Source: Xanthomonas sp. Leaf148 (GTDB taxonomy: Bacteria > Pseudomonadota > Gammaproteobacteria > Xanthomonadales > Xanthomonadaceae). Taken from it: 64,000 nt of DNA. The notes beneath the pieces are model-generated. The model saw only the letters and a program-made list of their open reading frames with translations, was not told the origin of the DNA and ran no database searches. This document shows positions 1 through 10,740 of this stretch, piece by piece (position 1 is the first letter of the stretch; the number at the start of each line of letters is the position of its first letter). The DNA lies in assembly GCF_001423585.1 (NCBI RefSeq), contig NZ_LMOP01000013.1, positions 211,982-275,981 on the forward strand. Direction: 5' to 3'. A program made the translations under genes and the position numbers.

Positions 1-651
1 TATCAACAGGTGCGTGCGCCGGGTGGTTCCACCTCCGCGCAGACGCAGCTGCCGACCGGCCTTCAGTTGGGTACCGGTGTGCGGGTGGTTTCCACCTTCA
101 AGGGCTTCGACCAGGGCAGCCAGCAGCAGACCGGCCGCGCGCTCGACGTGATGGTCAACGGCCGCGGCTTCTTCGAAGTGCAGATGCCCGACGGTACCTC
201 CGCCTACACCCGCGACGGCACCTTCCAGATCAATGCGCAGGGCGAAGTCGTCACCAATAGCGGCTACCCGCTGCAGCCCGGCATCCAGGTGCCCGAAGGC
301 GCGCAGTCGCTGACCATCGGCAACGACGGCACCATCAGCGTGACCCTGGCCGGCCAGGCCGCAGCGCAGGAAATCGGTGCGTTGACGCTGACCGACTTCA
401 TCAACCCCTCGGGTCTGCAGTCCAAGGGCGAGAACCTGTTCGTCGAAACCACCGCCTCCGGTCCCGCGCAGAACGGCACCCCCGGCCTCAATGGCCTGGG
501 CACCACCGTGCAGGGCGCGCTGGAAGGCAGCAACGTCAATACGGTGGAAGAGCTGGTGAGCATGATCGAGACGCAGCGCGCCTACGAAATGAATGCCAAG
601 GCGATCTCCACCACCGACTCGATGCTCGGTTACTTGAACAACAACGTCTGA
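1..651 (+). CDS. flgG: FlgG, distal rod protein (5' end outside window)
   Basis: This is the C-terminal ~216 residues of FlgG, the distal rod subunit that runs through the P and L rings. The open frame continues to the window edge, so the start codon and N-terminal helix lie upstream. The family signatures are a GLQLGTGVRV stretch, a GRGFFEVQMPDGTSAYTRDG block, and the C-terminal helix EELVSMIETQRAYEMNAKAIS that packs in the axial coiled core. FlgH begins 38 bases downstream on the same strand, as in a normal flgBCDEFGHIJKL operon, so the missing part should be preceded by flgF. Family length is about 260 residues, so roughly 45 are missing. Confidence 0.97.
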   Translation, partial: YQQVRAPGGSTSAQTQLPTGLQLGTGVRVVSTFKGFDQGSQQQTGRALDVMVNGRGFFEVQMPDGTSAYTRDGTFQINAQGEVVTNSGYPLQPGIQVPEGAQSLTIGNDGTISVTLAGQAAAQEIGALTLTDFINPSGLQSKGENLFVETTASGPAQNGTPGLNGLGTTVQGALEGSNVNTVEELVSMIETQRAYEMNAKAISTTDSMLGYLNNNV

Positions 652-689
652 TCGGCCTGCCGGTCGCTGCCCTCTCAGGAATCCACGCC

Positions 690-2511
<1,822 letters not shown>

Positions 2512-2512
2512 C

Positions 2513-3703
2513 ATGCGTATCGCAGCCTCGCCCATTGATCTCAACCCGAGCACCAAGGCCGATCCCGCAAAGATCGACAAGGTCTCACGTCAGCTCGAAG
2601 GCCAGTTCGCGCAGATGCTGGTCAAGAGCATGCGCGATGCCAGCTCCGGCGACCCGATGTTTCCTGGCGAAAACCAGATGTTCCGCGAGATGTACGACCA
2701 GCAGATGGCCAAGGCGCTGACCGAAGGCAAGGGACTGGGCCTGTCGGCGATGATCTCCAAGCAGTTGAGTGGCGACACTGGCGGCCCGGCGTTGAACACC
2801 TCGCTGAGCACCGCCGAAGCGGCCAAGGCCTATGCCCTGGTCGCCGGCAAGCGCGATGCATCGCTGCCATTGCCTGCCCGCGACGGCGCGGCAACCAGCG
2901 TCGGTGCGAGCCTCGGCACAGCTGTCGGCGCCGCGGCAGGCATCGGCGCAGGCGGCCTGACCGGTATCGGCATGAGCCAGGTGCTGGATCTGATCGCCGG
3001 GCGCAGCGGCGGCAGCGATGCTGGAAGCGACGACGCGGCCGCGCTGAGCTGGCCGTCGGCCAACGATCGCTGGTCCGATGTGGCCGCCAGCGACGCCGCC
3101 GACGCCAATACCGCCGTCAACGCAAGCGCGGCCAGCACTGCCGCTGCCAGCCTGGGCGAGCGCACGCCGGAAGGCTTTGTCGCCAAGATCTGGACGCACG
3201 CACAGAAAGCCGCGCGCGAACTCGGTGTGGACCCGCGTGCGCTGGTCGCACAGGCCGCGCTGGAAACCGGCTGGGGGCGGCGCGGCATCGGCAACGGTGG
3301 CGATTCCAACAACCTGTTCGGCATCAAGGCGACCGGCTGGAGTGGCAACAAGGTCACCACCGGCACCCACGAATACGTCAACGGCGTCAAAACCACCGAA
3401 ACCGCTGACTTCCGCGCCTATGGCTCGGCCGAAGAGAGCTTTGCCGACTACGTGCGCCTGCTGAAAAACAACAGCCGCTACCAATCCGCGTTGCAGGCCG
3501 GCACCGATATCAAGGGTTTTGCACGCGGCTTGCAACAGGCTGGTTACGCCACCGATCCGGGCTACGCAGCCAAGATCGCGGCGATCGCCAACGGCCCGAC
3601 CATCGACCGTGCGGTCGCCGCCATCGGCAACGCAGCGGCAGATCTGTCCAACCGTTACGCCAGCACCGCCGAGCCTGCCGGGCTTGGCACCATCCGTCGT
3701 TGA
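2513..3703 (+). CDS. flgJ: FlgJ, rod cap and peptidoglycan hydrolase
   Basis: FlgJ caps the growing rod and locally cuts peptidoglycan so the rod can pass. Residues ~1-100 carry the rod-binding domain (QMLVKSMRDAS, FREMYDQQMAKAL). Residues ~220-370 are a glucosaminidase domain with the catalytic-type glutamate in AALETGWG and the GIKATGW motif. At 396 residues it is longer than the ~313 of enterics; the extra length is an Ala/Ser/Gly-rich linker at about residues 100-215, which may be flexible. It sits between flgI and flgK in the usual place. Confidence 0.95.
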   Translation: MRIAASPIDLNPSTKADPAKIDKVSRQLEGQFAQMLVKSMRDASSGDPMFPGENQMFREMYDQQMAKALTEGKGLGLSAMISKQLSGDTGGPALNTSLSTAEAAKAYALVAGKRDASLPLPARDGAATSVGASLGTAVGAAAGIGAGGLTGIGMSQVLDLIAGRSGGSDAGSDDAAALSWPSANDRWSDVAASDAADANTAVNASAASTAAASLGERTPEGFVAKIWTHAQKAARELGVDPRALVAQAALETGWGRRGIGNGGDSNNLFGIKATGWSGNKVTTGTHEYVNGVKTTETADFRAYGSAEESFADYVRLLKNNSRYQSALQAGTDIKGFARGLQQAGYATDPGYAAKIAAIANGPTIDRAVAAIGNAAADLSNRYASTAEPAGLGTIRR

Positions 3704-3714
3704 GGTAAACGCCC

Positions 3715-5589
3715 ATGTCCATCATGTCCACCGGGACCAGCGCGCTGATCGCCTTCCAACGGGCGTTGTCGACTGTTAGCCATAACGTCGCCAACATCAA
3801 TACCGAAGGCTACAGCCGCCAACGCGTGGAATTTGCAACGCGCACGCCCACCGACATGGGCTACGCGTTCGTGGGCAATGGCGCCAAGATCACCGATGTA
3901 GGCCGGGTGGCGGACCAGCTGGCCATCTCGCGCCTGCTCGACAGCGGCGGCGAACTCTCGCGCCTGCAGCAGCTGTCGTCGCTGTCCAACCGCGTCGACG
4001 CGCTGTATTCCAACACTGCCACCAACGTGGCCGGGCTGTGGTCGAACTTCTTCGATTCCACCAGCGCGGTGTCGTCCAATGCCTCCTCCACCGCCGAGCG
4101 CCAGAGCATGCTCGACAGCGGCAACTCGCTGGCGACGCGTTTCAAGCAGCTCAACGGGCAGATGGACAGCCTGAGCAACGAGGTCAACAGCGGATTGACG
4201 TCCTCGGTGGACGAAGTCAACCGTTTGACGCAGCAGATCGCCAAGCTCAACGGCACCATCGGCAATAGCGCGGCCAACGCTGCGCCGGACATGCTCGATC
4301 AGCGCGATGCGCTGGTGAGCAAACTGGTGGGCTACACCGGCGGCACCGCGGTGATCCAGGATGGCGGCTTCATGAATGTCTTCACCGCCGGCGGCCAAGC
4401 GCTGGTGGTGGGGACGACCTCGTCCAAGCTCACCACCGTCGCCGATCCGTACCAGCCGACCAAGCTGCAGGTGGCGATGCAGACCCAGGGGCAGAACGTC
4501 AGCCTCAGCGCCAATTCGCTAGGCGGGCAGATCGGCGGCCTGTTGGAATTCCGCAGCAGCGTGCTGGAGCCGACCCAGGCCGAACTGGGCCGCCTTGCAG
4601 TGGGCATGGCCAGCACCTTCAACGCCGGTCACGCCCAGGGTATGGACCTGTACGGCGCGATGGGCGGCAACTTCTTCAACATCGGCTCGCCCACCACTGC
4701 GGCCAACCCGAGCAATACCGGCACCGCTTCGCTGACCGCCAGTTTCAGCAACATGTCGGCCGTGGACGGGCAGAACGTCACGCTCAGCTTCGATGGCACC
4801 GCGTGGAAAGCCACCAGCGCCAGCACCGGCGCGGCCGTGCCGATGACCGGCACCGGGACCGCTGCCAACCCGCTGGTGCTCAATGGCGTGAGCATGGTGG
4901 TCGGCGGCACGCCGGCCAGCGGCGACAAATTCCTGCTGCAGCCCACTTCCGGGCTGGCCGGCACCGTGGCGGTGGCCATCACCGACCCGTCGCGCATTGC
5001 TGCAGCGACGCCGGTCAAGGCCACCGCCACCGTCGCCAACCTGGGCTCCGGCAAGATCAGCGACGTCAAGATCACCAATGCGCAGAACCCGGCGCTGCTG
5101 ACACCGTCGTCGGTGGAGTTCATCGATGCCAACCAATACACCATCGACGGCGCCGGCCCGTTCGCCTACACCCCCGGCCAGACCATCAGCGCCAACGGCT
5201 GGAGCTTCGCGCTGGATGGCGCGCCCAAGGCTGGCGACACGTTTGGCGTCGGTCCGACAGGCGCCGGCTCCAGCGACAACGGCAATGCCAAGTTGCTGGC
5301 CAAGATCGACGATGCCAAAGCGCTCAGCGGCGGCACGGTCACGCTCAACGGCGCGCTGTCGGGCCTGACCACCTCGGTGGGCTCGGCCGCGCGTGCGGCC
5401 GATTACGCCGCCGACGCGCAGAAGGTCATCAACGACCAGGCGCAGGCCAGTCGCGATTCGATTTCCGGCGTCAACCTCGATGAGGAAGCCGCCAACATGC
5501 TCAAGCTGCAGCAGGCCTATCAGGCGGCCGCACAGATGATCTCCACCGCCGACACCATCTTCCAAGCCATCCTGGGCGCCGTACGCTGA
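3715..5589 (+). CDS. flgK: FlgK, hook-filament junction protein 1
   Basis: FlgK is the first of two junction proteins joining hook to filament. The 624-residue product has the N-terminal axial helix (ALIAFQRALSTVSHNVANINTEGYSRQR), including the NTEGYSRQR signature. It ends with the paired helix NLDEEAANMLKLQQAYQAAAQMISTADTIFQAIL. The middle is Thr/Gly-rich and variable, as usual for exposed domains. A GAGG ribosome site precedes the ATG. It overlaps flgL by one base (TGATG), so translation is probably coupled. Confidence 0.96.
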   Translation: MSIMSTGTSALIAFQRALSTVSHNVANINTEGYSRQRVEFATRTPTDMGYAFVGNGAKITDVGRVADQLAISRLLDSGGELSRLQQLSSLSNRVDALYSNTATNVAGLWSNFFDSTSAVSSNASSTAERQSMLDSGNSLATRFKQLNGQMDSLSNEVNSGLTSSVDEVNRLTQQIAKLNGTIGNSAANAAPDMLDQRDALVSKLVGYTGGTAVIQDGGFMNVFTAGGQALVVGTTSSKLTTVADPYQPTKLQVAMQTQGQNVSLSANSLGGQIGGLLEFRSSVLEPTQAELGRLAVGMASTFNAGHAQGMDLYGAMGGNFFNIGSPTTAANPSNTGTASLTASFSNMSAVDGQNVTLSFDGTAWKATSASTGAAVPMTGTGTAANPLVLNGVSMVVGGTPASGDKFLLQPTSGLAGTVAVAITDPSRIAAATPVKATATVANLGSGKISDVKITNAQNPALLTPSSVEFIDANQYTIDGAGPFAYTPGQTISANGWSFALDGAPKAGDTFGVGPTGAGSSDNGNAKLLAKIDDAKALSGGTVTLNGALSGLTTSVGSAARAADYAADAQKVINDQAQASRDSISGVNLDEEAANMLKLQQAYQAAAQMISTADTIFQAILGAVR

Positions 5590-6794
5590 TGACCGACCGT
5601 ATCTCCACCAGCATGATGTACAGCCAGTCGATCGCCTCGATGGGCGCCAAGCAGACGCGGCTGAACCAGCTCGAATCGCAGCTGTCCAGCGGGCAGCGCC
5701 TGGTGACCGCCAAGGACGATCCGGTCGCCGCCGGCACTGCCGTGGGCCTGGATCGCGCGCTGGCCGCGATTACCCGCTTCGGCGAAAACGCCAACAACGT
5801 GCAGAACCGCCTGGGCCTGCAGGAAAACGCGCTCTCGCAAGCCGGCGACAAAATGGCGCGCGTCACCGAACTGGCGGTGCAGGCCAACAACTCCTCGCTC
5901 AGCCCCGACGACCGCAAGGCGATCGCATCGGAACTGACCGCGTTGCGCGACAGCATGGTGAGCCTGGCCAACAGCACCGACGGCACCGGGCGCTATCTGT
6001 TCGGCGGCAGCGCCGATGGCAGCGCACCGTTTATCAAGAGCAATGGCGGCGTCGTCTATAACGGCGACCAGACCCAGAAGCAGGTCGAAGTGGCGCCGGA
6101 CACCTTTGTCAGCGACACCCTGCCCGGCAGCGAAATCTTCATGCGCATCCGCACCGGCGACGGCACCGTGGACGCGCACCCTTCCAACGCCAATACCGGC
6201 ACCGGGCTATTGCTGGATTTCAGCCGCGATGCCAGTACCGGCAGCTGGAACGGCGGCAGCTACAGCGTGCAGTTCACCGCCGCCGACACCTACGAGGTGC
6301 GCGACAGCACCAATGCAGTGGTCAGCACTGGTACTTATAAGGATGGCGACGACATCACTGCGGCCGGCGTGCGCATGCGCATCAGCGGCGCACCGGCGGT
6401 CGGCGACAGTTTCCAGATCGGCGCCTCCACCACCAAGGACGTGTTCTCCACCATTGACGATCTGGTTGGCGCGCTCAATTCCGACACGCTGACCAAGCCG
6501 CAGAAGGCAGCGATGATCAATACGCTGCAGACGTCCATGCGCGACATCGCGCAGGCCTCGTCGAAGATGATCGACGCGCGCGCCTCTGGCGGCGCGCAGT
6601 TGTCGGCCATCGACAATGCCAACTCCTTGCTCGAATCCAACGAAGTCACGCTCAAGACCACTCTGTCGTCGATCCGCGATCTGGACTACGCCTCGGCGAT
6701 TGGGCAGTACGAACTCGAGAAGGCCTCCTTGCAGGCCGCTCAGACCATTTTTCAGCAGATGCAGTCGTCGTCCTTGTTCAACATGATCCGCTAA
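5589..6794 (+). CDS. flgL: FlgL, hook-filament junction protein 2
   Basis: FlgL is the second junction protein and is related to flagellin. The 401-residue protein has a flagellin-like N-terminus (SQSIASMGAKQTRLNQLESQLSSGQRLVTAKDDPVAAGTA) and C-terminal helix (LEKASLQAAQTIFQQMQSSSLFNMI). Its ATG shares a base with the flgK stop. It is the last gene of the flg operon here; weak hairpins at 6803-6820 and 6826-6849 follow before the fliC promoters. Confidence 0.96.
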   Translation: MTDRISTSMMYSQSIASMGAKQTRLNQLESQLSSGQRLVTAKDDPVAAGTAVGLDRALAAITRFGENANNVQNRLGLQENALSQAGDKMARVTELAVQANNSSLSPDDRKAIASELTALRDSMVSLANSTDGTGRYLFGGSADGSAPFIKSNGGVVYNGDQTQKQVEVAPDTFVSDTLPGSEIFMRIRTGDGTVDAHPSNANTGTGLLLDFSRDASTGSWNGGSYSVQFTAADTYEVRDSTNAVVSTGTYKDGDDITAAGVRMRISGAPAVGDSFQIGASTTKDVFSTIDDLVGALNSDTLTKPQKAAMINTLQTSMRDIAQASSKMIDARASGGAQLSAIDNANSLLESNEVTLKTTLSSIRDLDYASAIGQYELEKASLQAAQTIFQQMQSSSLFNMIR

Positions 6795-6802
6795 TTTGCA
6801 GC

Positions 6803-6849
6803 AGAAAACCTGCGTTTTCTTCGCTCCTGCGCGTGAGCACTTGCGCAGG
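6803..6849 (+). terminator. Weak hairpins after flgL
   Basis: Two small perfect stems follow the flgL stop: AGAAAAC/GTTTTCT with a 4-base loop (6803-6820) and CCTGCGC/GCGCAGG with a 10-base loop (6826-6849). There is no immediate run of T, although TTTATTTTTC occurs at 6860-6869. They could attenuate flg transcription before fliC, but this is a weak call. Confidence 0.3.
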
Positions 6850-6886
6850 CGGACGGAGTTTATTTTTCAAAGAGTTATACCAACGC

Positions 6887-6913
6887 TAAAGATTTAAGGG
6901 GTGCTGCCGAATA
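6887..6913 (+). promoter_or_regulatory. Upstream sigma-28-type promoter of fliC
   Basis: TAAA (6887-6890) is followed after exactly 15 bases by GCCGAATA (6906-6913). The known FliA consensus is TAAA-N15-GCCGATAA. The -10 matches 6 of 8 positions. It lies ~200 bases upstream of fliC and would give a longer leader than the second site at 6991. Confidence 0.5.
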
Positions 6914-6990
6914 AACCAAACCCCTTGATACACAACGCTTACGCATTTCGTCCCGCAGCAGAAAAACAGTAAAAAAATACTGAATTTCGC

Positions 6991-7017
6991 TAAAGGTTCC
7001 CGACGCAACGCCGTTAT
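6991..7017 (+). promoter_or_regulatory. Proximal sigma-28-type promoter of fliC
   Basis: TAAA (6991-6994), 15 bases, then GCCGTTAT (7010-7017) is close to the FliA consensus with the canonical spacing. Predicted transcription begins near 7024, leaving a leader of about 90 bases before the fliC ATG. FliA is encoded in this window at 56409-57176. Confidence 0.75.
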
Positions 7018-7112
7018 TCATCTCAGCAGCGGCAACGGCCAACTTGATGGCCCCCCTGCGGAGGCTCCGGGCAAGTCCCCCTTGCCGGAAAAATCGCTTA
7101 GGAGAAATCAAA

Positions 7113-8312
7113 ATGGCACAGGTAATCAACACCAACGTAATGTCGCTGAACGCTCAGCGTAACCTCACCACCAGCAGCGCCAGCATGTCGACGAGCATCC
7201 AGCGTCTGTCGTCGGGCCTGCGCATCAACAGCGCCAAGGACGACGCCGCCGGTCTGGCGATCTCCGAGCGTTTCACCACGCAGATCCGCGGCCTGGACGT
7301 TGCCTCGCGCAACGCCAACGACGGTATCTCGCTGGCCCAGACCGCTGAAGGCGCGATGGTCGAAATCGGCAGCAACTTGCAGCGTATCCGCGAGCTGTCG
7401 GTGCAGTCGTCCAACGCCACCAACTCGGCCACCGACCGCGACGCGCTGAACTCCGAAGTCAAGCAGCTCACCGCTGAAATCGACCGCGTTGCCAACCAGA
7501 CCAACTTCAACGGCACCAAGCTGTTGAACGGCGACTTCTCCGGCGCGCTGTTCCAGGTCGGCGCCGACGCTGGCCAGACCATCGGCATCAACAGCATCGT
7601 CGACGCCAATGTCGATTCGCTGGGCAAGGCCAACTTCGCTGCCGCCGTCTCCGCCGCCGGCGTGACCGGTACCGCCACCGCTTCTGGTTCGGTCAGCGGC
7701 ATCAGCCTGTCGTTCAATGACGCCAGTGGTTCGGCCAAGAGCGTCACCATCGCCGACGTCAAGGTCGCTTCGGGCGACACCGCTGCCGATGTGAACAAGA
7801 AGGTTGCTGCGGCGATCAACGACAAGCTGGACCAGACCGGCATGTATGCCTCGATCAAGAGCGACGGCTCGGTGCAGATCGAATCGCTGAAGGCCGGCCA
7901 GGACTTCACGTCGCTGTCCGCTGGTACCTCCAGCGCCACCGGCATCACCGTCGGCTCCGGCATCACCACCGCCTCGGCCGCTTCCGGCACCACCGCTTCG
8001 ACCCTGAGCAGCCTGGATATCTCCACGTTCTCCGGCTCGCAGAAGGCCCTGGAAATCGTCGACAAGGCGCTGACCGCGGTCAACTCCTCGCGCGCCGACA
8101 TGGGTGCGGTGCAGAACCGCTTCACCTCCACCATCGCCAACCTGAGCGCAACCTCGGAAAACCTGTCGGCCTCGCGTAGCCGTATCCGCGACACCGACTA
8201 CGCCAAGGAAACCGCCGAGCTGACCCGCACGCAGATCCTGCAGCAGGCCGGTACCGCGATGCTGGCCCAGGCCAAGTCGGTTCCGCAGAACGTGCTGAGC
8301 CTGCTGCAGTAA
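7113..8312 (+). CDS. fliC: FliC, flagellin
   Basis: FliC is the filament subunit, 399 residues. The start is the ATG at 7113 because GGAGAA lies at 7101-7106 and the product then begins MAQVINTNVMSLNAQRN, the universal flagellin N-terminus; a longer in-frame start at 7044 is unlikely. Residues ~1-175 and ~305-399 are the conserved D0/D1 coiled core, and the middle is a Ser/Thr/Ala-rich exposed region offering many O-glycosylation sites. The segment matching the plant-recognised flg22 epitope spans residues 30-51 and has Asp at position 43. Sigma-28 promoters lie upstream and a strong terminator downstream, so it is probably monocistronic. Confidence 0.98.
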   Translation: MAQVINTNVMSLNAQRNLTTSSASMSTSIQRLSSGLRINSAKDDAAGLAISERFTTQIRGLDVASRNANDGISLAQTAEGAMVEIGSNLQRIRELSVQSSNATNSATDRDALNSEVKQLTAEIDRVANQTNFNGTKLLNGDFSGALFQVGADAGQTIGINSIVDANVDSLGKANFAAAVSAAGVTGTATASGSVSGISLSFNDASGSAKSVTIADVKVASGDTAADVNKKVAAAINDKLDQTGMYASIKSDGSVQIESLKAGQDFTSLSAGTSSATGITVGSGITTASAASGTTASTLSSLDISTFSGSQKALEIVDKALTAVNSSRADMGAVQNRFTSTIANLSATSENLSASRSRIRDTDYAKETAELTRTQILQQAGTAMLAQAKSVPQNVLSLLQ

Positions 8313-8349
8313 CTTGCCGCAGTCGTTCAGAAGCGCTTCGCAGCAAATT

Positions 8350-8377
8350 AAAAGCCCCTCTTCGGAGGGGCTTTTTT
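8350..8377 (+). terminator. Rho-independent terminator of fliC
   Basis: A perfect 7-bp GC stem (GCCCCTC 8354-8360 / GAGGGGC 8365-8371) closes a TTCG tetraloop. It is flanked by A upstream and followed by six T residues (8372-8377). It lies 38 bases after the fliC stop. Confidence 0.93.
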
Positions 8378-8416
8378 GTGGGTGCGGGTTTTTTGACGCC
8401 GGTCGTTTGGCGCGGC

Positions 8417-8432
8417 CGGCACGGAAGTTGCA
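8417..8432 (+). promoter_or_regulatory. Sigma-54 promoter of fliD
   Basis: The sequence cGGCACG-gaag-TTGCA carries the invariant GG (8418-8419) and GC (8430-8431) at the required 10-base separation, matching the TGGCACG-N4-TTGCW consensus. It would start transcription near 8443, about 105 bases before the fliD ATG. Confidence 0.85.
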
Positions 8433-8548
8433 TCCGCTTGGTGGTCAACAAGACGCGTCGGCGCCGCTAAAGTCCTCCCGGATGCGGCCGATACCCGTCT
8501 CGTAATCCCATGCATCCGCTGTCCGGATGCCCAGACGAGGAATGCAAC

Positions 8549-9874
8549 ATGGCATCGGTGATCAGTACGTCCGGCTCCGGGCTGGATATCCCCACCGTGG
8601 TGTCCACCCTGGTATCCCGTCAGAAGGATCCGGAGCAGGCGCGCATCAACAAGGCCGGCACCGCAGCGACCACGCAGCTGTCGGCCATCAGTCAGATCAA
8701 GAGCAGCATGACCACGCTCAAGTCTGCGCTGGACAAGGTTGTCAGCAGTGCCGATACCAACGCCTACAAGGCGACGGTCCCGACCGATGCCGGCTTCACC
8801 GCCACCACCACCAGCTCGGCCGCGCCCGGTAACTATTCGGTGGAAGTGGTCTCGCTGGCCGCGTCGCAGAAACTGGCCTCCGGCGCATTCACCGCCGATG
8901 CCACGGTCGGCAGCGGCACGCTGACGATCGGCTACGGCGACCAGAGCGTTACCGTCGACATCAGCGGCACCGACAAGCTCACCGACATCGCTGCAGCCAT
9001 CAACAAGGCCGCCGGCGGCAAGGGCGTCACCGCCAGCGTGGTGACCGCCAACGATGGCCAGCACCTGGTCTTCAACGCGGTCGACTCCGGCACCAAGGGG
9101 GCGCTGACCGTCAGTGCCAGCGACCCGAGCTTGAACAGCCTCACCTTCGGCGCCGGTGTCACCGGCGGCCTGACACAGCAGGTGGCCGCCGCCGACGCGC
9201 TGGTGCGCGTGGACGGCTTCGAGCGCACCTCCAGCTCCAACACCATCAGCGACATCGTGCCAGGCGTGGTGCTCAACCTGACCAAGGCCGCCGAAGGCAC
9301 CAAGTTCAACCTGGGCGTCGCCGCCGACACCAGCGGCCTCAAGGCCAATCTGACTGCGTACGCCGCCGCCTACAACACTGCCAACACCTTGCTGGCCAAG
9401 AGCAGCGCCTACGACGCCACCACCAAGACCGCCTCGGCACTGACCGGCGACTCACTTGTGCGTGGCCTGCAGCAGCAGTTGCGCGGCCAGGTCAGCGGCA
9501 ACGTCAACGAGCTCAAGTCGCTGGGCCTGACCATCGACAAGGATGGGGTGATGAGCTTCGACGGTGCCAAGTTCGACACCGCCATCGCCTCCGACGGCGG
9601 CGCTGCCGCCGAGGTGCTCGGCAAGGACAGCAAGTTCGGCTCCGGCATGACCAAGCTGCTGGACAGCAACGTCAACGCCAACAACGGCACCTTGACCCTG
9701 CGCTCGGACAGCTTGAACAAGACCATCAAGGGCTATGAGGCCGACCTGGACGATCTGGACGCACGCATGACCAAGCTGACCGATCGTTACACCGCGCAGT
9801 TCACCGCGATGGAAACCATGATCAGCAAGCTGCAGAGCAGCGCCAGTTCGCTCAGCAGTCTGTTGAACAGCTGA
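8549..9874 (+). CDS. fliD: FliD, filament cap
   Basis: FliD caps the filament tip and guides flagellin insertion. The start at 8549 is preferred because GAGGAA lies at 8537-8542 and the product begins MASVISTSGSGLDIPTVVSTLVSRQ, the FliD N-terminal signature; this gives 441 residues. The C-terminal coiled coil (DDLDARMTKLTDRYTAQFTAMETMISKLQSSASSLSSLLNS) matches the family end. It has its own sigma-54 promoter after the fliC terminator. Confidence 0.96.
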   Translation: MASVISTSGSGLDIPTVVSTLVSRQKDPEQARINKAGTAATTQLSAISQIKSSMTTLKSALDKVVSSADTNAYKATVPTDAGFTATTTSSAAPGNYSVEVVSLAASQKLASGAFTADATVGSGTLTIGYGDQSVTVDISGTDKLTDIAAAINKAAGGKGVTASVVTANDGQHLVFNAVDSGTKGALTVSASDPSLNSLTFGAGVTGGLTQQVAAADALVRVDGFERTSSSNTISDIVPGVVLNLTKAAEGTKFNLGVAADTSGLKANLTAYAAAYNTANTLLAKSSAYDATTKTASALTGDSLVRGLQQQLRGQVSGNVNELKSLGLTIDKDGVMSFDGAKFDTAIASDGGAAAEVLGKDSKFGSGMTKLLDSNVNANNGTLTLRSDSLNKTIKGYEADLDDLDARMTKLTDRYTAQFTAMETMISKLQSSASSLSSLLNS

Positions 9875-9892
9875 TTTCCGTGATGCCGATCC

Positions 9893-9920
9893 TCAAGTCC
9901 CGCAAGGGTCTTGCCGATAC
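9893..9920 (+). promoter_or_regulatory. Candidate sigma-28 promoter of fliS
   Basis: TCAA (9893-9896) is followed by GCCGATAC (9913-9920), which has a 7/8 match to the FliA -10. The spacing is 16 rather than 15 bases, so strength is uncertain. It is 105 bases before fliS. Confidence 0.45.
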
Positions 9921-10024
9921 AAGAAGGGCCTATCGTGATTTCGGCCTTGCCTTCTGGCAGGAGCGTCGTCGCAGGAGCACAGCGCTCCGGGACCAGCGAA
10001 GGTCAGCCCATTGAGGAGTCATCC

Positions 10025-10438
10025 ATGTACGGTTCCAATCGTCAATATGCCGAGCAATACCGCAAGGTCGGCGTGTCCACCAGCGTGACCGAAGCCGACC
10101 CGCACAAGCTGGTGTCGCTGCTGTTCGCTGGCGCCTGCCAGCGCATCCGTCTGGCTCAGGCCTGCCTGGCGCAGGGCGACCAGGCGCGCAAGGGCAAGGC
10201 CATTGGCGAAGCCTGCGCGATCGTCGGTCATTTGAACGGCTCGCTCGATCACGAAGCCGGTGGCGAGATCGCTGGTAACCTGTCGGCCTTGTACGACTAC
10301 GTCATGCAGCGTCTGACCGCCGCCAACCTGCACAACGACGAGACTGCGTTGACCGAAGCGCTGGAGTTGCTCAGCGAAATCGACTCGGCGTGGAACTCCA
10401 TCCCCCTCGAACAACGCGGCCTCGCTGCGGTTTCCTGA
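10025..10438 (+). CDS. fliS: FliS, flagellin export chaperone
   Basis: FliS is a cytoplasmic four-helix chaperone that binds the flagellin C-terminus and keeps it exportable. The start is ATG 10025, behind GAGGAG, giving MYGSNRQYAEQYRKVGVSTSVTEADPHKLVSLLF, a textbook FliS N-terminus. Length is 137 residues as expected. It follows fliD and is tightly followed by the FliT-like gene, the order seen in many flagellar systems. Confidence 0.95.
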   Translation: MYGSNRQYAEQYRKVGVSTSVTEADPHKLVSLLFAGACQRIRLAQACLAQGDQARKGKAIGEACAIVGHLNGSLDHEAGGEIAGNLSALYDYVMQRLTAANLHNDETALTEALELLSEIDSAWNSIPLEQRGLAAVS

Positions 10439-10446
10439 GTCCAGCC

Positions 10447-10740
10447 ATGCATAACGCGCAAAGCCTTCAAGCCGAAATCGCCGATCTCCGCCTCGCCATG
10501 GCGCAAGAGGACTTCGAGGCGATGCCGTTCCTGCTCGACAGCCATGACCTGCACCTGCGCGAGTATGCGCAGCACGTGGATCTAAGCCAGGACCGCGACG
10601 CGCTGCAGACCTTGCAGACGATGCAGCAGGACTTGATGCGGATGATGCTCGACCGTCGCCGCAAGCTGCTGGACCTGATCCGCGCGCAGCGCACCTCGTC
10701 GTCGGCCAGCCTCGCCTACGCCCGGGTCGGCCGGATCTGA
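10447..10740 (+). CDS. fliT: FliT-like flagellar chaperone
   Basis: A 97-residue, highly charged, almost entirely helical protein (start ATG 10447, eight bases after fliS). Position directly after fliS and helix-rich composition fit FliT, the FliD-binding export chaperone. The heptad-like stretch DALQTLQTMQQDLMRMMLDRRRKLLDLIR looks like a packing helix. In Xanthomonas oryzae the gene at this place has been called fliTX. Sequence similarity to enteric FliT is weak, so the name rests largely on context. It overlaps the next gene by one base (TGATG). Confidence 0.6.
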   Translation: MHNAQSLQAEIADLRLAMAQEDFEAMPFLLDSHDLHLREYAQHVDLSQDRDALQTLQTMQQDLMRMMLDRRRKLLDLIRAQRTSSSASLAYARVGRI

